Shown: positions 55,484-64,000 of the stretch, one piece after another
Position numbering within the stretch: the stretch's first letter is position 1
Layout of the letters: each line of letters begins with the position of its first letter
Source: Dictyobacter kobayashii
Lineage (GTDB): Bacteria; Chloroflexota; Ktedonobacteria; Ktedonobacterales; Ktedonobacteraceae
Length of the DNA: 64,000 bases
Assembly: GCF_003967555.1 (NCBI RefSeq)
Contig: NZ_BIFS01000001.1
Coordinates: 2,170,001 to 2,234,000 of the forward strand
Direction: 5' to 3'
Made by a program: the position numbers and the translations under genes
The notes under the pieces: model-generated
Databases searched by the model: none
What the model saw: the letters and a program-made list of their open reading frames with translations, nothing else
Told to the model about the DNA's origin: nothing

Positions 55484-56344
55484 ATGAAACTCGGTCCATC
55501 GAATCCAAACAACCAGCCAGATATGTTGGGGCAAAATGATGCTCCCACCGAAATGTTCCAGACCGCTAATCGACCCCAGGGTTTTCCTTATCAGCCAGCG
55601 GCAGGCCAGCCATTTAATCCTGGCCAACGACCAACCCCAAATGTGCGACCAGAACAGCTGATCAATAAAAGAAAGGGGCAGACGATTCCGCCGGGACCCC
55701 TCCACACGAAAATCGCCTATTTATGGCGCTCCGACCCTGCATATAAAGTGCTTTTCATAGCTATTGGAGCTGTGATTCTGTGTAGTGTGATTGGCCTTGT
55801 CTTACTCGGCAGCGTCTTCGCTAATTTTGGGGGTAGATCAGCCACGACAGCTTCAAACCAGGGTAATACGCAAGCTACCGCCCCGACCCCTCAAAATACA
55901 CCAGCCGGTGCGACACAGCCAACGGCTACGCCAACGCTTCAACCAACAGCTACGCCAACTCTTCAGGCAACGGCCACACCGCTACCACAGGCAACGGTTG
56001 CTCCAACCCCAACGCCAGTGGTAAACAACGGACCATTAACTGCTCAGTTTAGCGGCTTACCCGGCCAGGTTAACAATCACACCACGGTAGATATTACTGT
56101 TACAACCCAGCCAGGGGCTACGGTCACGCTGTTGATCACTTATACGGCTTCTCCTGCATTTCAGCAGACAAACGCAGTCGTCGCGGACGCCAATGGCACA
56201 GCCACTATTCCGTGGTCAATCAATGAACGCGCCTTTAGTCACTTCTCAATGAATGCAACTGCCCGTCTGTACGCCATCGCCCGTGGACAGAACCAACAGG
56301 CAACATCGCAGCCAGCTACAGTGCAGGTTAATCTGGGAAGATAA
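55484..56344 (+). CDS. membrane-anchored protein with Pro/Thr/Gln linker and Ig-like domain
   Basis: A 286-residue protein. Cytosolic disordered N-terminus (Gln/Pro/Asn-rich, residues 1-75), one transmembrane helix at about 89-112, a degenerate TPTLQPTATPT repeat linker (about 125-180), and an extracytoplasmic beta-rich domain resembling a bacterial Ig-like fold (DITVTTQPGATVTLLITY .. ADANGTATIPW). Possibly a cell-surface or glycan-binding protein. GAGAGGAGG precedes the ATG by about 8 nt. It lies ahead of moxR in the same direction. Confidence 0.72.
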   Translation: MKLGPSNPNNQPDMLGQNDAPTEMFQTANRPQGFPYQPAAGQPFNPGQRPTPNVRPEQLINKRKGQTIPPGPLHTKIAYLWRSDPAYKVLFIAIGAVILCSVIGLVLLGSVFANFGGRSATTASNQGNTQATAPTPQNTPAGATQPTATPTLQPTATPTLQATATPLPQATVAPTPTPVVNNGPLTAQFSGLPGQVNNHTTVDITVTTQPGATVTLLITYTASPAFQQTNAVVADANGTATIPWSINERAFSHFSMNATARLYAIARGQNQQATSQPATVQVNLGR

Positions 56345-56436
56345 CAGCAGATCTGGTGAATTTTTTGTCCATTTGTACGTATAATTCTATACTAGATACA
56401 TAAAAAGATATAGAATACTCATGCATAGGAATATAA

Positions 56437-57396
56437 ATGGAACAGAACGACGAGATTCGCTTGATACAAAGCATGGTCCAGACCATTGGCAGTAATATCA
56501 GTCGCGTCATCATTGGTAAGGGTGATGTAATTGAGCTACTGGTGGTGGCACTTCTCTGTGAGGGCCATGTCTTATTTGAGGACGTACCGGGCATTGGCAA
56601 AACGACTATGGCCAAGGCCCTTTCCCGTTCGCTAGGCTGTAGCTTTCAACGTATCCAGTTCACACCAGACTTGCTACCTTCAGATATCACTGGCATCACC
56701 TTCTACAATCAAAAAAAAGGTGAATTCGAGTTTCGACCCGGCCCATTACTTTCCCAGATCGTACTGGCAGATGAGATTAACCGTGCCACCCCGCGTACCC
56801 AATCGGCCTTGCTAGAAGCTATGGAGGAGCGCCAGATCAGTATTGAGCGCAATACGCTGGCACTCCCCCGACCATTTATGGTTGTGGCCACCCAAAATCC
56901 TGTTGAGCTGGAGGGCACCTTTCCACTCCCCGAGGCACAGCTGGACCGCTTCCTGATGCGCCTGCGCCTCAACTATCCTAACAAAGATGAGGAGCGCCAG
57001 ATTCTGCGCCGCTTCAAAGAGGCACAGCCTCTGCAGGAATTAAAGCCTGTGGTGGATGCGGAGCAATTGATGCGCTTGCAAAAAGCCATTCGCAGGATTT
57101 ATGTTAGTGCGGGTATCGAAAATTATATTATCGAATTGATTCATGCCACCCGCGACCATAATGAGATTGAGCTTGGTATCAGCCCTCGTGGTACGCTGGC
57201 ACTCTACCGGGCCAGCCAGGCCCTGGCAGCCGCCCGGGGGCGCAACTATGTTATACCGGATGATGTTAAACACCTGGCACCCCATGTGCTCTCCCACCGT
57301 ATGATTGCAACCAGCCACTCACGCTTACATGGACATGATATGGATCAAGTTATTGTAGATATTTTACAGAGCACAGCCGTACCGGTTGAACAATGA
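56437..57396 (+). CDS. MoxR-family AAA ATPase
   Basis: A 319-residue chaperone-like AAA+ ATPase. Walker A PGIGKTTMAKAL near residues 50-60, Walker B LADEINRATPRTQSALLEAMEE, sensor 1 VVATQNPVE, arginine finger region PEAQLDRFLMRL. MoxR proteins act with DUF58/VWA proteins to insert cofactors or mature complexes. It overlaps the downstream DUF58 gene by 4 bp (ATGA), the classical pair. AGGAA stands before the ATG. Confidence 0.92.
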   Translation: MEQNDEIRLIQSMVQTIGSNISRVIIGKGDVIELLVVALLCEGHVLFEDVPGIGKTTMAKALSRSLGCSFQRIQFTPDLLPSDITGITFYNQKKGEFEFRPGPLLSQIVLADEINRATPRTQSALLEAMEERQISIERNTLALPRPFMVVATQNPVELEGTFPLPEAQLDRFLMRLRLNYPNKDEERQILRRFKEAQPLQELKPVVDAEQLMRLQKAIRRIYVSAGIENYIIELIHATRDHNEIELGISPRGTLALYRASQALAAARGRNYVIPDDVKHLAPHVLSHRMIATSHSRLHGHDMDQVIVDILQSTAVPVEQ

Positions 57397-58799
57397 GACA
57401 GGCACAGTTAGCGCCCCGGCAGCGCAAAGCAAAACAACAATCAATCGTGGATGGTGGTCGCGTCAGCCCAAAGCTCTATCTATTAGGTGCTGCCGTCTTA
57501 TTGCTAAGCATAGTGACCCATATACCACTGCTCATGATCTGCAGCTGCATCTTTCTATGCGCGCTGCTGATCACCGATATCTGGGCCACCTATTGCTTGC
57601 GCGAGATACACTATCAGCGGCAGCTTAGCGAGACCAGGGTGCTTTTCGGCGAAGAGATCACCCTATCAATCTCGATTGAGAATGCCAAGTTGCTGCCACT
57701 GCCAGTTTTGCAGGTTGATGATATCATTCCAAGGGCGTTACCACTAAAAGGTCAAACCTTTCGTAAAACCCTGATCAGCAATCTGGTTACACTGGAAAGC
57801 CTCTTTAGCCTGCGCTGGTATGAGCGGGTCACACGCACCTATACCGTACAGTGCATCAATCGGGGCATCTACACCTTTGGTCCGGCAAAACTACGCAGCG
57901 GTGATCTCTTTGGCTTTATCAACCGTGAGCTACAGGATGAGACGGTACACCACATGATCGTCTATCCGCTGGTGGTACCCATTAGTAGCTTTCAACTACC
58001 CTCGCAGCGCCCCTTTGGAGACTATCGCACCCGGCGGCGTTTCCTGGAAGATCCTTCGCGGGTCATTGGGGTGCGCGATTATGCTTATGGTGATAGCTTA
58101 CGCCGCGTAGATTGGAAAGCGACCGCGCGCACACAGGAACTGCAAAGCAAGATCTATGAATCCACTACCACGTACTCACTGGCCATATTTCTAAACTCAT
58201 CTGTACACCTGGATAACTATTATAGTATTCACCCGGCGCTACAAGAACTGGCAATCTGCGCAGCCGCATCAATTAGCAATTGGGCCATTGATGAAGGATA
58301 TAATGTTGGCCTTTACGCTAATACTCCCATGAGTCTGCCCGATGATGAAATAAGTGGCGATCTATTGTCCGAACAAGACTTGCAAAAATCTATTGCTGAA
58401 CAACGCAAGCGCAGAACGGTCAGGGTACCTGCAGCCAGCAGTGAGGATCAACGCAAACGCTTAATGGAGACCCTGGCGCGTATTCAATCACATATGGGTC
58501 GTCCATTGGAAGATGTTATGCTGGCGGAGCGCTCACACCTATCCAACGGCACGACAGTGGTTGTGATCACCAATCGGATCAACGAGCGCATGATGGAGAT
58601 CCTGCTTCGTATGCAGCGTAGTGGCCATGCGGTCGCGCTCCTGCTGGTCGGAGATAATCCACCGCCAACAAGAATAGCGGGCTTCCCGGTCTATTATCTA
58701 GGTGGAGAAGAGACCTGGGACAAGCTGCAAGCAACCTATGGAAATATCCAACCTGACCAGGAGGAGGTCAGCACAGCTATAGCAGGCTTTCAGCTCTAA
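57393..58799 (+). CDS. DUF58 protein
   Basis: A 468-residue protein. Two transmembrane helices near residues 28-66, a beta-rich region (IPRALPLKGQTFRKTL .. YTVQCINRGIYTFGP), then the DUF58 core RRFLEDPSRVIGVRDYAYGDSLRRVDWKATART and a VWA-like C-terminus ending in a Ser/Thr/Arg metal-site-like region. Partner of MoxR in the coupled gene ahead. The function is probably in assembly or folding of a surface complex; the substrate is unknown. Confidence 0.88.
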   Translation: MRQAQLAPRQRKAKQQSIVDGGRVSPKLYLLGAAVLLLSIVTHIPLLMICSCIFLCALLITDIWATYCLREIHYQRQLSETRVLFGEEITLSISIENAKLLPLPVLQVDDIIPRALPLKGQTFRKTLISNLVTLESLFSLRWYERVTRTYTVQCINRGIYTFGPAKLRSGDLFGFINRELQDETVHHMIVYPLVVPISSFQLPSQRPFGDYRTRRRFLEDPSRVIGVRDYAYGDSLRRVDWKATARTQELQSKIYESTTTYSLAIFLNSSVHLDNYYSIHPALQELAICAAASISNWAIDEGYNVGLYANTPMSLPDDEISGDLLSEQDLQKSIAEQRKRRTVRVPAASSEDQRKRLMETLARIQSHMGRPLEDVMLAERSHLSNGTTVVVITNRINERMMEILLRMQRSGHAVALLLVGDNPPPTRIAGFPVYYLGGEETWDKLQATYGNIQPDQEEVSTAIAGFQL

Positions 58800-58818
58800 A
58801 ATCATATCTCGCCCGAAT

Positions 58819-58888
58819 GATAATTATTCTATGTTACAAAAATGGCACAGCGTGTGCTGTGCCATTTTTGTAACATAGAATAATTATC
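58819..58888. terminator. 33-bp perfect hairpin after the MoxR-DUF58 operon
   Basis: Arms 58819-58851 and 58856-58888, loop GTGT; the core is AAAAATGGCACAGC. It lies 20 bp after the DUF58 stop and abuts the convergent HTH gene. Confidence 0.85.
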
Positions 58889-58890
58889 GT

Positions 58891-59151
58891 TTAAATATCT
58901 GAAACCCAATCGCTGGCATAGGGTATTTCTGACACTGGATCAATGGGGGTTGGCGTGATATCATCGCTCGCTCGTAAACGCAAGAGGGCTTCCAATTCAG
59001 CCTGCTTATAAAGTCGCTGACGTTTGATCCCCTGACGATAACTTTTCAGTATTCCCCGGCTGACATACGTATAAAGTGTCGAGATTTTTATACCCAACAG
59101 AATTGAAGCTTCATGGCCATCCAGATAGTGCTCACCATTCAACTCGATCAA
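58891..59151 (-). CDS. small MerR/excisionase-type HTH protein
   Basis: An 86-residue protein. YLDGHEASILLGIKISTLYTYVSRGILKSYRQG is a helix-turn-helix of the HTH_17 type, followed by RQRLYKQAELEAL and an acidic tail. Start TTG, decided by AAAGGAGG 9 nt upstream. It diverges from citrate synthase; the 270 bp between hold four phased ATCAA motifs that it may bind. Autoregulation and control of citrate synthase are inferences. Confidence 0.7.
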   Translation of the reverse strand: MIELNGEHYLDGHEASILLGIKISTLYTYVSRGILKSYRQGIKRQRLYKQAELEALLRLRASDDITPTPIDPVSEIPYASDWVSDI

Positions 59152-59288
59152 GATTCAGCCCTCCTTTCATAACACCTGTGCTCCTCTTACCATTTTGCGC
59201 CAAATGCTGTTTTTCATTATATTTCCAGGTATTAAACATCATACGTTCCCTTTTATCATCGCATGTTTAAGCTAAAAAAGCAAGCCTT

Positions 59289-59335
59289 ATCAAATAAGAT
59301 CAATATAAATCAAATAACATCAAGTATTATTGACA
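59289..59335 (+). promoter_or_regulatory. four 10-bp-phased ATCAA motifs before a TTGACA box
   Basis: ATCAA occurs at 59289, 59299, 59309 and 59319, exactly one helical turn apart. A related ATTGA at 59329 overlaps the -35 box TTGACA (59330-59335). The -10 box is weak (GATACA, 59351). The start of citrate synthase is 87 bp beyond the -35 box. The phasing suggests a protein polymer site or intrinsic bend acting as activator region. Confidence 0.6.
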
Positions 59336-59421
59336 TTCATAGGTATAGATGATACAACTAACAAAAGGTGAATACATATTTAGTTAGTACTACCTGAAAA
59401 AAGCAAAGGAGCAGAATCACA

Positions 59422-60600
59422 ATGTCAATGACGATACCAGATACAGGAAATACCCCGCAAAAAGATAATGCAACAAATCCTGCGGCCAAACCGAATAAGG
59501 GCGGCTTAGAGGGAATTGTTGCGGCCACCACTGCCATTAGTAAAGTAGATGGCACCGCCGGCCGACTTGTCTATCGCGGCTATGATATTCATGACCTGGC
59601 CCGTACCTGTAGCTTTGAGGAGGTCGCCCACCTGCTATGGTTTGGACACCTTCCCAACCAGAAAGAACTGTCTGAACTCCATGAGAGATTCACGGCAGAA
59701 CGATCTTTACCAGAAAATGTTTTGCAGACGATTCGCGAACTACCCAGCACAACAGAACCAATGGATGTATTACGCACCGCTGTGTCTACCTGGGGAGCAG
59801 TCAGTATTTCGGGGAAACCAACCATCGAGCAGGCTATCGCAGTGACCGCGCGTTTTCCCTTGATCCTGGCCGCGTTTAATCGCTTACGCAATGGAAAAGA
59901 GATTCTGGAGTCACGCTCAGAGTTGGGACATGCCGCGAACTACCTCTACCTGTTAACAGGCGAGGTGCCCAAGGATGAACATGTGCAGGGGTTAAATTCC
60001 TACCTGGTACTGCTGGCCGATCATGGCATGAATGCCTCAACATTCACTGCCCGTATCGTGGCCAGCACGGAGTCCGATATTGTTTCCTCACTGGTAGCAG
60101 CCCTGGGAGCCTTAAAAGGACCATTGCATGGTGGCGCGCCTTCTAAAGTACAGGATATGCTACGAACTATTGGCACTGTTGAGAATGCTGAGCCCTGGCT
60201 GCGGGAGGCCATTACCCATGGCGGCCGCTTGATGGGCTTTGGGCATCGTGTCTATAAGACAGCTGATCCGCGTGCGGAAGAGTTGCGCGAAATGGCTCGC
60301 GTAGCCGATCCAGATGACTTTAAGCTTTCGCGGCATGTGGAAGAAACTGCGCTTGCTTTGTTAGATGAGTTGAAACCTGGACGTCGTTTGTATACCAACG
60401 TTGAGTACTATTCTGCCGCTTTAATGAAGGCAGTGGGCCTGAGCGGAGATCTCTTTACCCCGACATTCGCTGTCAGTCGCTGCGCCGGCTGGACCGCCCA
60501 TATTCTGGAACAGGTCAGCAACAACCGCCTGATCCGACCAGAGGCCGAATATACCGGTCCATTGAACGAAACCTTTGTTCCTCTGGCCGATCGCTCATAG
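59422..60600 (+). CDS. gltA: citrate synthase (or 2-methylcitrate synthase)
   Basis: A 392-residue type I-like (short, Gram-positive/archaeal-type) citrate synthase condensing acetyl-CoA and oxaloacetate. GGLEGIVAATTAISKVDG.., GYDIHDLA, catalytic His regions LLADHGMNASTF, GPLHGGAPSKV and MGFGHRVYK with Asp/Arg following. Methylcitrate synthases of this type look the same; no prp genes are nearby, so the citrate cycle role is favoured. AAGGAG precedes the ATG by 10 nt. A hairpin terminator follows. Confidence 0.92.
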   Translation: MSMTIPDTGNTPQKDNATNPAAKPNKGGLEGIVAATTAISKVDGTAGRLVYRGYDIHDLARTCSFEEVAHLLWFGHLPNQKELSELHERFTAERSLPENVLQTIRELPSTTEPMDVLRTAVSTWGAVSISGKPTIEQAIAVTARFPLILAAFNRLRNGKEILESRSELGHAANYLYLLTGEVPKDEHVQGLNSYLVLLADHGMNASTFTARIVASTESDIVSSLVAALGALKGPLHGGAPSKVQDMLRTIGTVENAEPWLREAITHGGRLMGFGHRVYKTADPRAEELREMARVADPDDFKLSRHVEETALALLDELKPGRRLYTNVEYYSAALMKAVGLSGDLFTPTFAVSRCAGWTAHILEQVSNNRLIRPEAEYTGPLNETFVPLADRS

Positions 60601-60625
60601 TATAATTTTGCACCCATAGCATAAA

Positions 60626-60664
60626 AAAGGGGCGGAGAGCACAGTAGCTTTCCGCCCCCTTTTG
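60626..60664. terminator. hairpin between citrate synthase and mazG
   Basis: AAAAGGGGCGGAGAGC pairs with GCTTTCCGCCCCCTTTT allowing small bulges. Both genes converge here. Confidence 0.75.
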
Positions 60665-60665
60665 A

Positions 60666-62189
60666 TCAGGCTTGTTGTTCTTTAACACGCGCCCATAATG
60701 CTTCCCATTCGGGAGTACTATATGAGGTCAGCGGACGCCCTTCTTCTCGCGCTAGCGACTCCATGGCCTGGAAACGCAGGCGGAACTTACGATTGGCTTG
60801 CCGCAGGGCCTCTTCAGCATCGATTTTAAGGAAGCGTCCTAGTTTAGCAACCATAAAGAGCACATCCCCTAGCTCCTCCAGTTGCTCGTCGGGAGAGGTA
60901 GCCCGCTTAATCTCTTCCAACTCTTCTTCCAACTTGGCATAGACATCTTGCAAGGAGGTAAACTCAAAACCGGTCTTCACCACACGTTTCTGGTATTCCT
61001 GCGCCACCATCAGGGCCGGTGTAGCCTGTGGTACCCGGTCAAGCACACTCTCGTTCTTCACATCCACACCAGCGGAAGCCCGTTCCTGCTTCTTAATCTC
61101 TTCCCAGTTCTGTACGACCTGCCCCGCGTTCTGTACCTCGACATCACCAAAGACATGGGGGTGGCGGCGAATCAGCTTGGCATTGATATGCTCATAGACA
61201 TCGCCGATCGAAAACTCATCCGCCTGGCGCGCAACCTCGGAGTGGAGATACACCTGGAGCAACAGATCACCCAGCTCTTCCGCCAGCTTATCCATATCGT
61301 TCTCTTCCAGCGCCTCCACCACCTCATAGGTCTCCTCAATCACATAGCGCTTCAAACTATCATGCGTCTGCTGACGATCCCAGGGACAGCCATCAGGCTC
61401 GCGGCGCAGGCGCATAGTGATATAGCGCAGGGTTTCAGGCAGGCGCAGGGCCGCTAACTCACCCACGGGTGGTACATAAAGGGTGCTGAGGTGATTGGCA
61501 AAATTATTGCGATCCAGCTCATAAAGCGGCATCTCAATTACCGACTCTTCTTCTCCGATACCAGCGGCACGCACCAATTTTACCGGCCACTCATCGGGAT
61601 AACATTCTCCCAGGGCTAATTTGACCTCGCTGGCCAGGCGGCGATTATAAACCTGCACAATCATGAGAGGGATGGTCGGAACGATCTTACCCGCCACTTC
61701 ATCACGATGCGAAAAGGCCAGATTAGTCGCATCGACGATCTGCGCGCCTACCTCAAAGGGGTCCAGGGCCAGCAGATTACAGACTGGCTCGATAAAAGAC
61801 AGGCCAGAAACGATACGGGTGGTTAATCCACGCGTACGCGCCATTTCAAGTACCAATTGGACCGAGGTCTCACCTACCAGAGGATGGCCGGGCACCGCAT
61901 AAATAACAGGCTGCCCTTGCGCCAGATCACAAACCTCCGTCGCGATTTGTTGATAGAGGGTGCTCCAATCGTCCGACTCATCATAGAGTCTATCGAAAGA
62001 TTCTATACGTAATTTAGGTATATCTAGCTTCAATGGCTCGACTGTAGGATGAATAATAGTACGAAAGTATACGGTCTGATTATCATTGGCCGCCTGTACG
62101 AGTACGCGGCGCGCTTCCAGGGTCAAATCATGTATGCTGCCTGGTCCCAGGCCAACAATTGTGATTGCGGGGGCAGTCTTATCAGTCAT
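60666..62189 (-). CDS. mazG: MazG nucleotide pyrophosphohydrolase fused to a SAM methylase domain
   Basis: A 507-residue two-domain protein like Bacillus YabN. Residues 1-230 form a tetrapyrrole-methylase fold: GLGPGSIHDLTLEARRVL, VYAVPGHPLVGETSVQL. Residues 235-500 form two MazG repeats: CPWDRQQTHDSLKRYVIEETYEV, ELGDLLLQVYLHSEVA, and EELGDVLFMVAKLGRFLKID. The MazG part hydrolyses non-canonical or oxidised NTPs; the methylase activity is unproven in relatives. ATG 62189 is chosen (GGAGAGAGGACC upstream); a longer frame from 62258 lacks support. Confidence 0.9.
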   Translation of the reverse strand: MTDKTAPAITIVGLGPGSIHDLTLEARRVLVQAANDNQTVYFRTIIHPTVEPLKLDIPKLRIESFDRLYDESDDWSTLYQQIATEVCDLAQGQPVIYAVPGHPLVGETSVQLVLEMARTRGLTTRIVSGLSFIEPVCNLLALDPFEVGAQIVDATNLAFSHRDEVAGKIVPTIPLMIVQVYNRRLASEVKLALGECYPDEWPVKLVRAAGIGEEESVIEMPLYELDRNNFANHLSTLYVPPVGELAALRLPETLRYITMRLRREPDGCPWDRQQTHDSLKRYVIEETYEVVEALEENDMDKLAEELGDLLLQVYLHSEVARQADEFSIGDVYEHINAKLIRRHPHVFGDVEVQNAGQVVQNWEEIKKQERASAGVDVKNESVLDRVPQATPALMVAQEYQKRVVKTGFEFTSLQDVYAKLEEELEEIKRATSPDEQLEELGDVLFMVAKLGRFLKIDAEEALRQANRKFRLRFQAMESLAREEGRPLTSYSTPEWEALWARVKEQQA

Positions 62190-62376
62190 AAAAAAAGGTC
62201 CTCTCTCCTTGTTCCACCATGCTGGTGGTAGTGTACTGGTTGAGTAGAACTGTGTCAAATAAGAAGGTAGAGCGATCTCAGTATTGTCGAACCAGAAGCA
62301 AAGTGTTATGCTATTTTTAGTAACAAAACAGCGAGGGTTGCTTATTCATTGAATGAGCACTACAAGGAGGTTCTAG

Positions 62377-62898
62377 ATGGCGTCCGCTGAAAGCTCAAAA
62401 CCCGCTTGTCCGGTTTGTGATCAAACAGACCAGGTCAAGACTATGCAAGCAGCATATAACTCTGGTGTGGCCCGTTGCGCCCCACCGGATATGCCTACCC
62501 GCAATGTATCGATGATGAAACCCATCACCATCTGTGGGGTTTTTGTTGGCATTTGTCTCTTTCTTATCATTACACTGATCGGTGGTATGGAAACTGGTTT
62601 TCCACAAATCGCTCAGTTAATACTCGTCGTGTTTACACTTATATTTATTGTGACGGCTCTGGCAGTTTCTTACTGGGCCTTCCAACGTGTAGTACGCGGA
62701 GATAATGAAACAGTTGAGCTCTATCCAGCCTGGGATAAAGCCACAGCTCAATGGAAGAGTCTGTACTACTGCTCACGCGATGATATCGTCTTCGATCCGA
62801 AGACTAACACGCAGGTTTCCAATAATCAACTTGCCTCATTACGTGCCAGTGCTACCCAGACCATCAAAAAAGAATTGCAAGCCGCTGCACAGCATTAA
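62377..62898 (+). CDS. two-helix membrane protein with zinc-ribbon-like cysteines
   Basis: A 173-residue protein. CPVC at residues 11-14 with further Cys at 34 and CSRDD later suggests a zinc knuckle. Two transmembrane helices at about 50-70 and 80-103, then a cytosolic domain with RVVRGDNETVELYPAWDKA and WKSLYYCSRDDIVFDP, a pattern repeated in related Ktedonobacterial membrane proteins, unassigned. AAGGAGG precedes the ATG by 7 nt. Function unknown. Confidence 0.7.
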   Translation: MASAESSKPACPVCDQTDQVKTMQAAYNSGVARCAPPDMPTRNVSMMKPITICGVFVGICLFLIITLIGGMETGFPQIAQLILVVFTLIFIVTALAVSYWAFQRVVRGDNETVELYPAWDKATAQWKSLYYCSRDDIVFDPKTNTQVSNNQLASLRASATQTIKKELQAAAQH

Positions 62899-62927
62899 TT
62901 TATTTGCTATTAATTTGCTATTATGCA

Positions 62928-62962
62928 AACAGGGAGCCCCTCATAGGCCCCCTGTTTTTTTC
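62928..62962 (+). terminator. intrinsic terminator
   Basis: AACAGGGAGCCC pairs with GGCCCCCTGTT around CTCATA, followed by TTTTTT. Located 30 bp after the stop of the zinc membrane protein gene. Confidence 0.7.
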
Positions 62963-63008
62963 TGCTTCCCTGATTGGTAAGCGCATCCCTCTAAGTGGGC
63001 AAGGTATT

Positions 63009-63962
63009 TCAGTCCCTGTAGCTGCGTGAACGGCGCGGCGGCATCTGGTTTTTGGAGGATTGCAGCCTGCCATAGCGCTTCAAGGTAAAACGACGCTGCC
63101 CGGGCTTTTTTGCCATACTGTTGATCAACTGCTTGCGCTCCGTAGGGCGCAGTTTGCCCTGACTGGCATCCAGTCGCAGAGGGCGTCTGGGACGCCTGGC
63201 TTTGATTTTAGAGATATTTACAACCCGGCCTTCGGTCAGAAATGGCAGCACCACTTCCGCCACATAGGGCGCGGCCAGCATGGGGGCACTATGGTTGGCA
63301 GGAATCACGACATCATGCGGACCCAGGTGACGTGGACGAGCAATCAATGCGTCACGCCCGCTCCAAATGAAGAGGGTGGGAATGGAGGGAACATAAAAAG
63401 GGGTACGTCCCTGTCCGGGCATTTCGCATAAGGAGCGCACCAGGATATCGATTGGCTGTAGCTCTATCTCATTTTGCCACACACGTGTATATTGATGTCG
63501 TTGCCAGTTAAAGCCGAGGGCGCGCACCAGGCTGTGCAAACGCCAATCAGAGAAGAACCATTGCATAAGGGCCGGGGAATGGGGAGCATCTAATAAACGC
63601 ACAAATAGCGCCCATATTTCCAGGATATAAGTTGGACATAAGAAGATGGCCTGGCTCACAGACTGAGGATAACGCTTGACATAGGCTTCTGCAGCGCGGG
63701 TGCCGGACGAATAGGCGAGCATGGCCCATTGTTCAATCCCCAGAGCCTGGCGAACTTCTTCAATTGCCTCGGCACATATTTGATAATATGGCTCGTCGGC
63801 AGCAACATGCGGAGAACCGGCAAGGCCAGGTAATTCAATCATAATCAATTGAAAGTGTGATTTTAATAGCGGGGCCAAATTTTGCCATATTGCAAAGGTC
63901 ACGCCCCAACCGTGAATGAGGAGGAGGGGCGGTCCACTTCCTTCAAGTCGGTAACGTAGCAT
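63009..63962 (-). CDS. alpha/beta hydrolase with basic C-terminal tail
   Basis: A 317-residue protein. Alpha/beta-hydrolase fold in residues 1-245: PPLLLIHGWGVTFAIWQ oxyanion loop, nucleophile elbow AYSSGTRAA (Ser in a GxSxG-like context), LFIWSGRDALI with Asp, and His in VIPANHSAPM. The remaining 70 residues are strongly basic (KARRPRRPLRL .. PRRSRSYRD), unusual for this family; they may bind nucleic acid or anionic lipids. Substrate unknown. The start lies 38 bp from the window edge and appears complete. Confidence 0.8.
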   Translation of the reverse strand: MLRYRLEGSGPPLLLIHGWGVTFAIWQNLAPLLKSHFQLIMIELPGLAGSPHVAADEPYYQICAEAIEEVRQALGIEQWAMLAYSSGTRAAEAYVKRYPQSVSQAIFLCPTYILEIWALFVRLLDAPHSPALMQWFFSDWRLHSLVRALGFNWQRHQYTRVWQNEIELQPIDILVRSLCEMPGQGRTPFYVPSIPTLFIWSGRDALIARPRHLGPHDVVIPANHSAPMLAAPYVAEVVLPFLTEGRVVNISKIKARRPRRPLRLDASQGKLRPTERKQLINSMAKKPGQRRFTLKRYGRLQSSKNQMPPRRSRSYRD

Positions 63963-64000
63963 ATATTTCTTTCGCTTCCATCAAAGTGCCAGAGTGGCAC

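Overview
The window looks like a piece of chromosome from a Chloroflexota bacterium, most likely class Ktedonobacteria. This is an inference from gene content and style: GC near 50 %, a RicT/PSP1 protein, an ANTAR regulator, a MoxR-DUF58 pair, a divergent FtsH-like protease, a DUF4388 protein, many single-pass proteins with Pro/Thr-rich linkers, ATGA stop/start overlaps inside operons, and very long perfect hairpins at gene ends. No rRNA, tRNA, prophage or CRISPR was seen. The only complete mobile element is one IS1634-type insertion sequence.

Layout. 0-3 kb: a pterin-type PTPS gene overlapping a glycosyltransferase, an 87-bp tandem repeat, and an SDR reductase. 3-8 kb: uppP with a small membrane gene, divergent from an OmpR-type two-component system, then a DUF4388 protein. 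8-14 kb: erythromycin-esterase-like enzyme, aldehyde dehydrogenase, peptide-binding lipoprotein. 14-19 kb: small proteins, a lone antitoxin, an excisionase-like HTH, an orphan histidine kinase, rsmD with an uncharacterised linker-rich gene. 19-26.5 kb: FtsH-like AAA protease, GT39-type membrane glycosyltransferase, a 36-residue membrane peptide, dut plus a J-domain gene, DedA. 26.7-34 kb: a primary-type sigma factor and two tandem Rel proteins (one bifunctional, one with a degenerate HD domain). 34-39.6 kb: zinc-ribbon protein, tgt, lipM-like ligase, a GlcG-like protein and a two-pass membrane protein. 39.7-41.4 kb: the IS. 41.4-46 kb: beta-mannosidase, then a DAHP synthase preceded by what reads as a complete aromatic attenuator, and an ANTAR regulator. 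46-52.5 kb: ricT with a Cys/Gly tail, a four-helix SPFH protein, a hydrolase lacking its catalytic residues, psuG, repeats. 52.5-64 kb: purH, GT9, a TM/Ig-like protein, moxR-DUF58, an HTH gene divergent from citrate synthase, mazG, a small zinc membrane protein and an alpha/beta hydrolase.

Two points affect how this annotation should be read. First, at least nine single-base losses break six otherwise intact genes (glycosyltransferase, linker-rich gene, second Rel, beta-mannosidase, SPFH, purH). Nearly all lie in short G/C runs and are repaired by adding one base to the run. This looks like residual sequencing or assembly error, and those genes are probably intact in the organism. Second, the best regulatory signals are (a) a consensus promoter, a leader peptide with Phe-Tyr-Tyr-Trp-Phe codons, a long hairpin and an intrinsic terminator ahead of DAHP synthase; (b) four ATCAA motifs spaced exactly 10 bp apart just upstream of a TTGACA box ahead of citrate synthase; and (c) paired 11-bp-spaced ATATGAG half-sites between uppP and the OmpR-type regulator.
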